From NCBI RefSeq assembly GCF_900497805.2, contig NW_020954610.1:26790642-26854641 (forward strand): 64,000 nt of DNA, read 5' to 3'. The translations under genes and the position numbers were made by a program. Positions within the stretch are counted from its first letter, which is position 1; every line of letters begins with the position of its first letter. This DNA is from Vombatus ursinus (Eukaryota; Chordata; Mammalia; Diprotodontia; Vombatidae). Under the pieces are notes generated by a model. That model saw nothing but the letters and a program-made list of their open reading frames with translations, did not search any database and was not told the DNA's origin. This document shows, piece by piece, positions 11,631 through 23,479 of this stretch.

Positions 11631-12060
11631 ATTTGTCCTGAAGTGTTAGAACAAGAGGGTAAAGTTGAAATACAAAAAATACACTGATCACCACCTGAAA
11701 GAGATTCTACAAGGAAAACCTATAGGAATAAAATAGTCAAACCTCAAAACTCCCAGGTTAAGGATAAAAAATTACAAGCAACAAGAGAAAAAAACAATTT
11801 AAATATGGTGGTGCCGCTTTAGCAGCTACACTAAAAGACTGCAGGTCTTCGAACACTATATGTTGAAGAGCAAAAGAACTGGGCTTGTGGACATAAATAT
11901 CACTGAACATAGAAGATTTGACATATAAGATCCAAGAGAAATACAAGGTACATATTAAAGGCTAATTACAAGGGACTCAGACTGCTTACCTTTTATACTA
12001 GTAAATGTAAAATGTTTATCTAAGATTCTTATTAGAATTGGATAGTTCGTAACAAAGGCT

Positions 12061-12418
12061 GGGGTAGACCTGAGTATGATATGATTTTAAAAAATAAAAC
12101 TATTAAGGAATAAGTAAAAAGAATAATTATTTTATACAAATTATTTATACAAATGGGGTAGACCTGAGTATGATATGATTTTAAAAAGTAAAACTATTAA
12201 GGAATAAGTAAAAAGAATAATTATTTTATACAAATTATTTTATACAAATTTTATACAAATTATTTTATACAAAAAGAATAAGTAAAAAGAATTATTTTAT
12301 ACAAATTTTATACAACAATTATTTTATACAAATTATTTTACACAAATACAAATACAAATTATTTTATACAAAAGTAAAAAGAATAATTATTTTATACAAA
12401 TTATTTTATACAAATCTG
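12061..12418 (+). repeat. 94-base tandem duplication grading into a short-unit array
   Basis: The block starting ggggtagacctgagtatgat at 12061 is repeated from 12155, a spacing of 94 bases. It then breaks into many copies of a ttttatacaaatta-type unit up to about 12415. The related single-copy region lies in HAL1-like copy B near 49873. Confidence 0.9.
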
Positions 12419-13099
12419 AGAAGAAGAACTGATGCCCAGGAATTAGATAGGTGAGGAGGGCTGGTAACTCTGAAACTCTCTTTCATTGGGAATGGGTTTA
12501 AGAGGATAGAAGGGTATAAAAGTCTTCTAAATTCATAAAGAAATAAAAAGACTAAGGGGATAGGGAGGAGGAAGAGGATAAGGGAGGGATTTCTAGAGGG
12601 GAGAGTGAAGGATTAGGATAAGAGGGGGTAATAGAAAGGTGTTTAGATTACCAGGAATGGGAGGATAAGAGAGGGATCCTTGGGGGTGGGGCAAGTTAAG
12701 TAACAGGAGGGCAAGGTAACAGGTAGAAGTAAAGTAAAGGAGTCAGGAGGGATAGGAAATAAGAGATAAATACAAGCATAAAATAAAGATCATGAGTAGA
12801 ATTTATTAGATTAAAAAAAAGCAGGGATAGTAATCATGATCTCAGATAAAGTTACAACTAAAAGTTAAATCATAAGAGAAAAACAGAGAAACTACATTAA
12901 TACCCAATAATAAACTACAAATACCCATATTAATCAATGTTATTTTAGACTGTTTAAAATAACTAGACAGTATAAGGATGAAATATTGCTGTGTGTAGGA
13001 AATGATGAGTTTGTGAACTTAGAAATATGGGAAGACTTGGACTTACGAAGAAAGAGGTTATCCACCTCAGAGAAACAGAGGACAAATAAGTATAGTATG

Positions 13100-13350
13100 G
13101 TCTTGCATAGATGCATATGAATGTATATATCTGCATATGACCATGATTATAGATATCTAAGTATATGTATGTGTATGTAAGTATATGTATTTATATGTAT
13201 ATGCATGTACATAGCTTTCCATGTATATGTGTATATATGCATGAATGTGTCTATATGTATAAGTGCATATATGTTTATATGTATGTATATATGTGTATAT
13301 ATGCATGTGTGTATATACACACATATATACACACACATATAGATATAGAT
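13100..13350. repeat. TATG/TATA-rich microsatellite in HAL1-like copy A
   Basis: Alternating tatgtatatg and catatacaca units. They create long but meaningless open frames on both strands. A similar array sits at the same place in copy B. Confidence 0.9.
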
Positions 13351-13647
13351 ATATCTGCACTTAATGGTACCTTCTTGGGGGAGGGCAGGGAGGAAGGGGG
13401 AAAAAAGAACAAAGTAAAAACTGCACAGCAGAGAACAAAAGAAAGCTTACAAGGAAGCAAAGAAAAGATGGACAGTTCTGAACACAATGAGTAGTATTTG
13501 TTTACTTTAAATGGAAATTTATTGCTGTACATTTTGAATCCTCTCTTAAGTTCTGCTGTGCACAATGCAATTTTTTTTCTTATTTTGTATTTAAGTTTTA
13601 ATATATAAGTGTATAATATATTTCTTTTTTCTTTTCTAAAAAAAGTA

Positions 13648-13735
13648 AAGATGAAAAAACTGAGATTCAGAGAAATGAAAGGACTTGCTTAGGGTCATAC
13701 AACCACTAGGTATAAAAGTTAGAATTTGAACTCAA
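13648..13735 (-). repeat. MIR-type SINE, 5' half, resumed after insertion
   Basis: The text gatgaaaaaactgagattca, ggacttgcttagggtcata and gaatttgaactcaactc completes the reverse-oriented MIR begun at 10340. Confidence 0.7.
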
Positions 13736-13746
13736 CTCTCATTACT

Positions 13747-14015
13747 AGGAGGCAGCATAGCATAAAGTACAGTGTACTATACATGGAGCCAGGAGACCTG
13801 GATTTATATGTTAGCTTTGTTATATAACACCTGCAAAATATTGTCCATGCCATTTGATGTTTCTGTGTCTCATCTTTAAATTGAGAAAATTTGGGTTCTA
13901 TTTCATCTTTAAATCCTATAATCTCTATTATTTACCTACCAACTCTTAGTTTAGGTATAACTAGATGACCTCTAAGGTTCTTTCCTAATCTACAATTTTA
14001 AGATTCTATGATTAA
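13747..14015 (+). repeat. MIR-type SINE
   Basis: It begins ggcagcatagcataaag, includes gagccaggagacctggatt and tcatctttaaattgag, and closes with the end motif ctagatgacctctaaggttc followed by aagattctatgat. Confidence 0.7.
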
Positions 14016-14022
14016 TATGAGA

Positions 14023-14120
14023 GACAGTTTGATATAGCAATAGAGTGCTACTGTCAAACTTACTACTGACGATTGCTATTTGTATAATCCTAGACACATC
14101 ATTTAATCTTTTAGTTCTCC
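14023..14120 (+). repeat. MIR-like fragment (weak)
   Basis: The head gatatagcaatagagtgc and the later tcctagacacatcatttaat fit a MIR core loosely. Confidence 0.35.
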
Positions 14121-14442
14121 AGACAATTTGCCTGGGCCTAATTTAATAAGCCATAGAAAAGTTGATCTTGGTGTTTTCTCATTTGTCCCTGATAACCCTT
14201 TCACAATTGTTTGCCTGCATTCCTCAACCCCAATCTCTGCCTCTTTCTTATATCTTCTGACCTAGCATGTTGAATTCTTCACAAGGCAACAAAATGATAG
14301 AAGTTTCAAGGCTCTCATTGCTGACGTCTGACTTGTGAAAAAGGGGTTAGAGGGAATTAGGGGAATCTTGCTTCTTTTTGCCAAGACTGCAGCACCTGAA
14401 GGCAAAACTCTGAATGCATTTTCCCTTAAGAGCACAGAACCT

Positions 14443-15296
14443 TGACAATTAATTTCTTTTTTAAATAATTTATTTTTAGTTTTCAACATTCACTTACATA
14501 AAATTTTGAGTGTTAAATTTTCTCTTCCTCCCTCTCCTCACCTCTCCCCAAGATGGCATGTAATCTGATGTAGGATCTGCTTATACATTATTAAGCATGT
14601 TTTCACATTGGTCATGATGTATAGAAGAATTAGAACTAATAGGAGGAACCATGAAGAAGAAGAAATAAAACAAAACAACAAAAGAAAAGGAGAGCAAATA
14701 GTATGCTTCTATCTGCATTAAGACTCCATGGTTCTTTTTCTGGATGTGGATAGCACTTTCTATCATGAGTCTTTTGGAGTTGTCTAAGATCCTTGCATTG
14801 TTGAGAAGAGCTAAGAATATCAAAGTCAGTCATCATACAGTGTGGTTGTTACTGTGTGAAGTGTTCTCCTGGTTTTGCTCATTTCACTCAGAATAAATCT
14901 TTCCAGGTTTTTCTGAAGTCTGCCTGCTCATCATTTCTTAAAGCATAATACATTCATTCATTACATTCTTATACGACAACTTGTTCAGCCATTCCCCAAT
15001 TGATGGGCATCCCCTGAATTTCCAATTCTTTGCCACCACAAAAAGCGCTGCTACAAATATTTTTCTACATATGGGTCCTTTTCCCATTTTTATGATCTTT
15101 TTGGGATACAGATCTAGAAGTGGAATTGCTGGGTCAAAGGGTATGCACAATTTTATAGCCCTTTGGGCATATTTCCAAGTTGCTCTCCAGAATGACTGGA
15201 TCAGTTCACAACTCCACCAACAATACATTAGTGTTCTAATTGTTCCACATCTTCTCCAACATTTATAATTTTCCTGTTTCCTGACAATTAATTTCT
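14443..15296 (-). mobile_element. 5'-truncated L1 with 15-base target-site duplication
   Basis: The L1 body lies at 14458-15281 and is flanked by tgacaattaatttct at 14443-14457 and 15282-15296. Read on the minus strand it holds the end of ORF2, with CWWSCELIQSFWRATWKYAQ (truncated quote), DPAIPLLDLYPKKIIKMGK and CPSIGEWLNKLSYKNVMNE, then a 3' UTR of about 400 bases. The very short A-run at its 3' end is next to 14458. The C-terminal frame is open for 96 residues, which suggests a younger copy than the others. Confidence 0.92.
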
Positions 15297-16079
15297 ATGG
15301 GACTAAGTATTGTACTTCAGATACAACATGAGTTAAATAGGAAGTTAGACTAATCACAACCTCCATTCCAAACAATTTACTTCAAAATTTCTGTAACCTA
15401 GACCTTTGTAAATCAGAGAATACCAAATAACAGGAAACTACCCTGATTTCTATACCTTAAATGTACATGAAGTGATTTCATTGACTCAAAGAATTACATA
15501 AAGGAAATACAAATGTTGAAAAGGTTTTCAGTTTATTGTTACTATAAAAGTTGAAGCCTAGGGCTGATTTTTCAGTTTTCTTGTCTCTTTTAGATAACAT
15601 GTTTTTATCTTATGTTAATTCCTTTGATGAAGTTTGTTGTTAACAGACACTTCATGTCTGGTGTACAAGAAGTCACTTTGCAGGTTCAATCCAGAATCCA
15701 ATAGTGGCAGTGTTGTGCTTGAAATGTTGAGATCATTTTCAGATACAGAGAAAGAAAAAAGAAGATGCAATTGAAGCAGCTTCTAAAAACTGGTTCTTGT
15801 AAAAGATGCCTTTCACTTCTTGAAGTTGTTTTTAATAAAGTGGAGAGGGGAAGGGCTCTGTCAGAGCTGTCCACAGTTTGCCTTCCTAGTCATTTTGAAG
15901 TTGGGTGTTGAAGAGGCTTGGATCTATCTTCTAATCAGTTTTATCTCAGTAGTCTCTGATTTAAGAGACAGCAGGAGCAGAACTAGCTGGGCAGGAAAAA
16001 AAAATCACCCTTTGAGAGCCAGGACGATTTGTAAACCTTTGGTAAGCAGTTTAACGCAAGTATCTTAACCCTGAAGGAA
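15297..16079. other. No recognisable feature
   Basis: Unique-looking AT-rich sequence with no repeat or coding match that I can support. Confidence 0.5.
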
Positions 16080-16500
16080 TCATATCACGGCTTAATAAAA
16101 TTAAGCCAAGAACAGGGGCTCTTAGATCTGCAGGATTTCATTTGAAGGCAAAAATAATGGCAGAGGGGAAAGGAGACATTTCCTTTTAATTGTGCAACAG
16201 AAGCTTCTGGCGATTTTATTTTAAACTTAATCACAGCTTAAAATAGTGATAATTAAGCCCTCTGTTTTAGAAAAATTTCACCTCATCTCTGTGACTGAAG
16301 AGCTAAACTCCCTGTGAACTTAATGATGTGTCGTTGAGTACACCATTTCACACAAAGGAAGTGGAATTTCCTCTTTTTAATAGGAGAAATATCTGGAAAA
16401 GTATCTTCCTTTCGAATGACTACACAAATTATTCATGAATCATATATTCCTTCTGGTTAAAAAAAAATCTAGATTTTACATTTGAGATGTGTAAAACTTA
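16080..16500. other. Candidate conserved non-coding block
   Basis: The stretch lacks repeat signatures and is rich in AT-core motifs (ttttaaacttaatcac, gtgataattaagccctct, aaattattcatgaatcat). This texture is typical of mammalian non-coding regulatory DNA, but conservation cannot be judged from one genome. Confidence 0.25.
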
Positions 16501-16552
16501 AAGTGTAGGCACTTTGACCTAAACAGTACCTGCATTGATAGAGGGCATTTCT

Positions 16553-16765
16553 TCACTGGCGAGCAGGAGGCATAGCAGATAGAATGCTTGACTTGGAATC
16601 AGGAAGATTTTAGTATGAATCCTGTTTCTGTCACCTCGTTGCTGCCTGACCCAGTGCAACTCCCTTAACGTCTTTGTGCTGCAGGTTCCTGTTTGCTCAT
16701 TTATAAAATGAGGAGATTGGACTTCATGGGCTCTTTAGGTGCTTTTCAAGTTTAAATCTGATGAT
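16553..16765 (+). repeat. MIR SINE, near full length
   Basis: Ordered landmarks are ggaggcatagcagatagaat, cttggaatcaggaaga, ctgcctgacccagtgcaact, gctcatttataaaatgagga and gattggacttcatgggct. Confidence 0.8.
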
Positions 16766-16924
16766 TCACATAAAAGAATTTACTGATTTTAAAATGACGT
16801 GTACCTTGAGGATGAAGATATGCTTTTTTGGGGGGAAGAAATCTCTATTATTTTTTGTCCAGCTGAAAGAATTTCAGAATTTCATAGTTCCATTTTTATG
16901 TTGACTTTTCAATATGTCTTCTTC

Positions 16925-17060
16925 TGTATATAGAGGTGGCATGACTTGAAAATAAAGAGCCATTCTTAAAGCCAAGAAGATTTGGGTTCAAATATCACCT
17001 CTGAAACATTCTGACTCTCTGACATTAGACAAGTGACACACTCTCAGTGCTTTAGGAAAC
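16925..17060 (+). repeat. MIR-type SINE fragment
   Basis: Head gaggtggcatgacttg, then gccaagaagatttgggttc (B-box region) and gacattagacaagtgacac. Confidence 0.65.
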
Positions 17061-17599
17061 ACCCTATGACTATAAGTTGCAGAGAAGGTGGCACCCTGCT
17101 TTAGTAGAGGGGATATCCTTACCCACAACTTCCCTATGCTGATGAAATCACAAGTCCAGCCTCTATTCTAATTCCTATTCTTAGATATAAGTACCTCAGA
17201 GTTTTAATAAAGATTATTTTCTGTAGTTATTCTCAGGGGCATAAAGGAGGAGTTAGGGATATTTCCTAGTCCCATCCAACTATTAATACTGTCCTTTTTG
17301 AATCTGCATCGCACTTGTTGTTAAGCTTCTCTTCCATGTTCCTCATCCGGACCAGAGCCTTCCACCCAGGATTTCTAGAATCTATGCCTCTAGTTCTTGG
17401 TAATTTAATTTATTAGCTTTGTAACTTCCACCCTGGTTCCAAACAGTCTTGATTGGTAACTATGTGCTTGCAAACTTACCTAAACCTACTAGCAGGGAGG
17501 TCCTAGATCTATACTAGATCATGCTTCATAACCTATTCAGCTCTCCATCTAGGTCACCTTGCCTCACAGATACTGTTCCCCTCTTTGCTCTCCACCCTT
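17061..17599. other. No recognisable feature
   Basis: Nothing supported beyond unique-looking sequence. Confidence 0.45.
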
Positions 17600-18453
17600 T
17601 CTTTTTCATTTCTTGCTCTGGTCATAGTGATCAAAAAAACTTTATCTTTGTGTCTGGAAAAAGGTGTGTCAATTGACAATTGATAATGTGAAATGGATTC
17701 AAGTCCCATCATCACTTTGGGCACCCTTTTATTGACATTCTCTAGCTTATCAACATCATTCTGACACTGGCACCTAGAACTAAACTCAGTATTGTAGATG
17801 AGGTCTGATGAGGGGAGAGTAGAGATGAATCACCTCCCCATTCCTTGAAGTTATGCCTCTCAATGTAGCCTCAGAACACAGTAGCTATTTTGGCTTCTGA
17901 GCTTGTAATCCACTAAAAAATCTAGATCATTTTCAAAACAATTGTTACCTCCTCTAAGTTGTGCTTGAGTAGTTGATTTTTTTGGTACACAAGTACCACA
18001 CTTTACATTTATCTCTATTAAATTTCATCTTATCAGATTTAGCCCAGTGCTACAGTTTGTTAAGATCTTTTTGGATCCTTACTAATATCCCTTCCAGCTT
18101 TGCGTTATATTCAGATTTCATGAACATAACATCTATTCCTTTATCCTAATCATTGATAAGCATTAAACAATAAAAATCTAAGCCAGATATATCTTGCCAT
18201 GTTGAGATAAAACCATTAACAACTATGCTTTGAATCTGACCATTTAACTGGTTCTGAATCCAACTATGCCACAGCTCCCCATCTTCCCTGCAAGAATAGC
18301 ACATAATATGCTTGTATTAGAAGGTTTACTAAAATCTAGGTGAACTATACCCATAGCATTTCCCTCATCTTGTAGTTCAGTAATCCTGTTAAAAAAAGAA
18401 AAAAAGGAAATTAGCTTAATCTCTCCTGACCTATTTTTGATGAAGCCATGTTG

Positions 18454-18800
18454 TTGTTTGCCTTTCTTTGTCAAAGAGGACCAATGACATCAGGATGATA
18501 ATACCTTGACTTGCAAGTGAATTGGATTTAAGTGAGGCAGAGCTATGCAAAATTATCAGCTTCACTCTCTCCTCCAAAGATATTGGGGTCTAGTGGTAAG
18601 ACAAAGGACAGGATGATTAGTGATGGCCCTGGATGCAATGGAGACCTTGGCCTTTTTAAGCTAAGGTCTTTCCCATGTCTCAGTTTGTCTGAGGCAACAC
18701 CCATTCAGTAACTAAAGGCTAAGTAAGAAGTGAAGCAAAAGATGACCTAGTTTGCCTTCATAAAAGAATCAGTCTAGAAGGGGAAGAACCTCAGAGTTTC
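18454..18800 (+). repeat. Unclassified interspersed repeat, copy 1
   Basis: Shares about four fifths of its bases by eye with copy 2. Shared phrases include ggaccaatgac, ttgacttgcaa, tgaattggatttaagtgagg, cagtttgtctgag and gtctttccca. I recall this as a marsupial repeat but cannot name the family or its class. Confidence 0.75.
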
Positions 18801-19281
18801 CAGACAGAACAGAAACAATTGCTATTTACACTCACTCTGAGCCATCAGAACCTAAACAATGAGCCAGTGAGGCTTGGGCTAGAACTTATTATTGGCCAAT
18901 CAGTGAGAGCTAGAGTGAGTTGAGTTTAATGGTATAGTCAAGTAACTCTGTTTGAATCTCAATGGCCTGTTTTTTCAGAGCTATATTTCAAGAAATCACA
19001 AACAAAAACTACATGAGACAAAAGAGTTAATTGTCCTAGTTTTTTTTTTTAATAATAGAATAAATAAGTAGGGAGAAAGAAATCTAGCTCCCAAACTCTA
19101 AGCAATCAAAATTTATCTTCCTTTGGACAGAACACTCACATGTGAGAATATGACTCTCCATGTGGGCAGATGGGGAGTAGGGAGCGAAGAACAAAGAGAA
19201 GGAGGAAATAGCAGCATTACCCAACTGGACTTGACCATTTGGGTCCCCAGGGGACTACTACTACTGCTACTACTGCTCACA
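18801..19281. other. Spacer between two copies of an unclassified repeat
   Basis: No coding or repeat signature recognised. It contains a T10 run near 19040 and no tRNA-like primer site that I can see. Confidence 0.4.
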
Positions 19282-19640
19282 GATTCTTGTTTGTCCTTCC
19301 TTCTCAGACAGGACCAATGACCTCAGGAGGATGATATCTTGACTTGCAAATGAATTGGATTTAAGTGAGGCAGGGCTGTGCAAAATCATCAGCCCCACTC
19401 TCTCTGCTAGAGTCAATGGGGGCCAAGTGGCAAGACATAGGTCAGATGCCTGGCAATGGTCCTGGAAGCAATGGGAGATCTTGGGCTTTTTAAACTAAGG
19501 TCTTTCCCAGGTCTCAGTTTGTCTGAGACAGCACCAATTCAGTAGTTAAAGGCTAGGTAAGAATTGAAGCAAACGATGGCTTAGTTTGCCCTCACAAAAG
19601 AATCGATCTGGGAAGGGAAGACCCTCAGAGTTCCTGCACT
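19282..19640 (+). repeat. Unclassified interspersed repeat, copy 2
   Basis: Same order and orientation as copy 1, starting ttgtttgtccttcc and ending near cctcagagttcctgc. The two starts are about 828 bases apart. Confidence 0.75.
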
Positions 19641-19990
19641 GGGGATACAAAGAAAGGCAAAAACAAAACAGAACAAAAACAGTCCCTGGAACTCACAGTC
19701 TAATGAGGAGACAACATGCAAACAATTATGTACAAATAAGATACAGGATAAATTGGAAGTAATCTCAAAGGAAAGGCATTAGCGCTAAGGAGGATCAAGA
19801 AATACTTCTTGTAGAAGGTGGAAGGGAGCAAGAAACTGCGTTATGAAGGGCTTTCAAAGCTAATAAAACATTTTTATTGGAGGTGATGGGGAGCCACTGG
19901 AGTTTATTGATGAGGGAGGTGAGGTGGTTAGACCTTCACTTTAGGGAAATCAATTTAATATTTGAACGGACAATGGGCTGAAGTGGGAAG
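19641..19990 (-). mobile_element. L2 LINE fragment
   Basis: The phrases cacagtctaatgaggagaca, tacaaataagatacaggata, ggagccactggagtttattg and gtggttagaccttcacttta are the reverse of the L2 3' region. It fills the right end of the insert in the L3/CR1 element. Confidence 0.75.
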
Positions 19991-20394
19991 AGACTTGATT
20001 CTTTGTAATCATTGTTTCCTTTTCTAGATATTTGCCAATCATCTCTTTAATGATACATTCTAGAATTTCCCCAGAAATCACAGTCAAGCACAGTGGTTGA
20101 AATTTTGCTTTCTGTCTCTCCATCTCTGCCTTTCTCTGTCCCTCTCTCATCAAGACATTTATCTTTCTCCAATTCCTTTTTATATGATCTTTCAATTATC
20201 TCTGACAATGATTCAGTTATCACATATGCCATTCTTTTCATACATAAGGATGTAGTTCATCTGGGTCAGGTGACTTTAATTTATCAAAGGCAGTCACATG
20301 TTCTTTTACTATCTCCTTACTTATCTTAGTTATCAACTCCCCAATAGTCATTTTTATCTGTCATTCCCAGTGCAAAGATCATCCTCCTTGTCAG

Positions 20395-20610
20395 AGAAAA
20401 CATTAACAACAACAATAATAATAGACATTTCTATAGAGTTCTAGGTTTGCAAAGTGCTCTTCTCATAAAAATCCTCTGAGGTAACATTCATCTCGTTATT
20501 CCTATCTAACTGATAGGGAAACTGAAGCTTGAGAGATTAAATGATTCGTACCCAGATTTCTCTTGATTCCAAGCCCAGGAATCTATTTACTTTACCTATG
20601 GCAATCAAAG
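20395..20610 (-). repeat. MIR-type SINE
   Basis: Reverse-oriented MIR: ggtttgcaaagtgctctt, aaaatcctctgaggtaaca, agggaaactgaagcttgag and ttgattccaagcccagga in that order. Confidence 0.75.
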
Positions 20611-22500
20611 TGAGTTTCACATACCTCAGAGATTGTACAAGACAAGGCATTGGAGTGTGGGAATGGAGAATTAGAACTGAGGAAAGCAACACAGCCGTTC
20701 CTCCCCTTCCAATGCCTGTGCCCAGGTATTGGATGTTCAGTCATACATAATCCTCCCCAGGCAGGCAGGAGAGTGAACAGGCAGTTAATATCCAGTGACT
20801 CCTATTTTTCCTACTCCCACCTCCATTCTTCCACCCCTAGGAGCAGCAAGAAGTCTCATGCCTGTCCCAGGTGAAACTATAACAAAGAGAAGATGAAAAC
20901 ACCAGGCATAGAAGCAAGAGCAGGAGTAGGTGCAAAGATCAATAGCTACCAATATAGGAAAGGTGGCAGCTGCTGCTTCCAGTGGACTTGAAGCTCAGTC
21001 AAAGACAGAACTCTCTCAGATCCCACTCTGTTCCCAAGACTTCCTTTATCCCTTGCCTCCAAATCTACTGAAAAAGTTGGAAGCAAATGAAGAAACCATC
21101 CACCATTAGGAGATAAATCTTGCCATCAGTCCTGCTGTAGCACCTACTCACCAAGTTCCAGATCTAGAACCTGAGTTCCAGACACCGTTCCACCTCTGCT
21201 ACCACCAATTCTTTGATATCAGGAAAGATAGAAATTCACTATCCAAACCTCAACAAAAACCTTTGTATAATGAGTTATATGGGAATGGAAAATGAGTATT
21301 ATGATTTACCAAACATATCCAATCATATACTTTTCTCTTCTATTTGGATTTATCTTTATGAGGTTTCTCCTTATGCTATTTCATTAAAACCAAGTATCGA
21401 AATATACTGAAATTAGAACTAGACATTTGAATTATTGCATCACCTAGTATTAAACTAGGATTTTCAAACATGATCACATTGTTCTCATAAAAATTATTAA
21501 TAATTTTGTAAAATCAAAAAAGTTTGCATAGCTAATAAAATTGTTTTAAAAATATTGTTTCATTGATCATTGTTTCATGCTTTTAAATGTCTACTGTGTT
21601 TATGTTCCCTAATGTACATAATATGCAACAGCACATGTATATAATTTAGAAATAAATACACATCAAGGGGGCATGGTCAAAAAATTTTGACTGATAGGAG
21701 TACATGATCAAAAAAGTTGGAGCCCAGAGGAAATAACTTTACAAAAAGAAACATGGGCTAGACACATTGAAGATAAAGTTACTTTTACTAGATAAAAAGT
21801 ACTTTAAAAGGTTCTTTTTTGGGGGGAATGGGCTTCCTCTTGTTTTTCAAAAATTGAACTACAAATCAAAGAATAGTTAAAGCTTTTGTCTTGCTTTACA
21901 AAAGAGACATAAAAATAACCATGCTGTGGAGAGGGAGAAAGAAATGAAGACAGCAGGAGAAAGCTGGAACGAGGACCTCCATCCCCTTTAAATTCCCTTT
22001 TCTGCATTCTCCCTTAAGTGATTCAGAGGGTGGACAATGTGGAATTCTTGGGATTATGTTTCACTCATTCAAAGCTTTCTGTTTTAATTTCCTCATTCTT
22101 TCAATCAAACTTTCTGCAGGTATCCCCAAAATGTACCCAAGACCACTGTACTCTGAGTATGTCTGCCACAATAATTATGTGGCCCAGAAGTCTGATTTTG
22201 AGAGCAACTATGAATACATCTGAGAAATAGATTGTGTTATGCTTTTTGTTGTTGGTTTTTGGGGACTCTTATTTCATGGGTGTAGGGAACTCCTTTTACT
22301 TCACAAATTTCAAAGACAGTTTAGTGGGTACGATCTGGATTGTCCTCAAAAATATTATCAAAATTCCATAAAGCTTATCTGTATTATTGCCTTGGTCTCC
22401 ACTCATAGCAAAATTGGGGAATTCCTTTCTTCCACAGGTTGGCTTATTCCCTTACAACTTGAAACCTCACATTTATAGGCTTAGACAAAAATCACCACTA
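20611..22500. other. No recognisable feature
   Basis: Mostly unique-looking. A short gtcaaaaaattttgac inverted repeat occurs at 21675-21690. Open frames of 60-80 codons have no recognisable domain. Confidence 0.45.
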
Positions 22501-23479
22501 ACAGCTTAACAGGATCAATTGATAAATATATCTAATTCAAAATTTTAGTTAAATTTAGAAGCTGTGATGGGTCTTAAAGCTTACATTGGAATAGAAAGTT
22601 TCTTGACCTGAAAGTTTGTCATACTAATGGAATAACAATTCTAGTGTCTATCATTATTATTATTAGACTGGAACCTTTTTATTTTCTCTCAATAATGTAA
22701 GTACAAGACCTTTACAAAATGCTGCAAAAATGTTTCCTGTACTTCCCCAAACAGCATATCAATCTCAATAATGGAGGATTGTGACTAGACCTGTAAAAAA
22801 TTATTTCTATATACAAAATCACCAACTATTGATTCAATGCACTTATTTCAATAAAATTCCATGAAGTAAAATTAAAGTTAATGAGCTTTTCCAGTCTGTT
22901 GGTTAAGTATTTGCTCACCTAGCCCTTTATTTTTAAGGTGGATAACTGTTAATTAAGTTAGTCCAGTTGAACTTCTATAATAAAATAATAAGGGCTGAAA
23001 ACAACGACTTTGTCACTTTCTGTTGAAGAACTGCTGACTGCCACTCTAGCAACTTTATGGATGGTGTCCAGCTCGGTTGCAATGAATTTGTTAAAACCTC
23101 GACCTTGAAAGTAGTACCTTGGAAGACAAAGGGAAAAATAAATTGCACTAAGCAAAGCTGGAAAGTAGTTTTATTGAGCAAAGTCACCCAAACAACACTT
23201 AGAACAATTCAGGCAATCTGAGATGAGTTGCTACTGTTAGGGAAAACACAAATTCTTGGCTCTGATGGACAAAGCCACATTCAACTCTCTTCACCAACAC
23301 AAATACCTTAAACACCTGCTATATGATCTGCAGAGACACTTTAATACAGACTTAGAGTTCTGCCTCACAGGAGTATAGGAAACAATAGTGCCTTAAAATT
23401 TCTGAAATGATATGTCAGAATAGGGATGTCAGCTTGAGTCTATTACTTTGGGATTTCTTTGAAGGGTGGGAACACACTT
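22501..23479. other. No recognisable feature
   Basis: AT-rich, no repeat signature or coding match supported. Confidence 0.45.

Larger units (their letters stand above)
10418..13655 (+). mobile_element. HAL1-like (ORF1-only L1 relative), copy A
   Basis: The element (10426-13647) has a leader, a decayed ORF1-type region at about 11290-11960 and a long purine-rich 3' region with a TATG-type microsatellite. It ends tttaagttttaatata and a short A-rich tail, with no ORF2. The ORF1 region keeps traces such as EDRT..NNGTI, then CPEVLEQEGKVEIQKIH and SPPERD, which correspond to the RRM-CTD part of L1 ORF1. The duplication aagatgaa flanks it (10418-10425 and 13648-13655). ORF1-only L1 derivatives are known as HAL1. 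Subfamily is not determined. Confidence 0.7.
17600..20335 (-). mobile_element. L3/CR1 LINE, interrupted
   Basis: The left part (17600-18453) and right part (about 19991-20335) form one CR1-clade LINE on the minus strand. The right part reads LTVISGEILECIIKEMIGKY and LEKETMITKNQ, matching the CR1 RT stretch that leads into NQHGF. The left part reads QHGFIKNRSGEIKLISFF, then IVHLDFSKPSNTSIL (the YLDFSKAFDT box, decayed) and further 3' sequence. The split falls exactly between the Q and HGF codons. About 1.54 kb of other repeats lies between. Confidence 0.8.

Noticed and set aside
12061-12418. Regular short repeats that might suggest a CRISPR-like array.
   Set aside because: Units are AT-rich, contiguous and without unique spacers, in a mammalian retroelement.
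13147-13494. Overlapping open frames rich in Tyr, Ile, Cys, Met and Val on both strands.
   Set aside because: They are translations of a TATG-type microsatellite in a HAL1-like element.
21660-21720. Short inverted repeat around gtcaaaaaattttgac.
   Set aside because: Too short and AT-rich to call an element without a second end or a target-site duplication.
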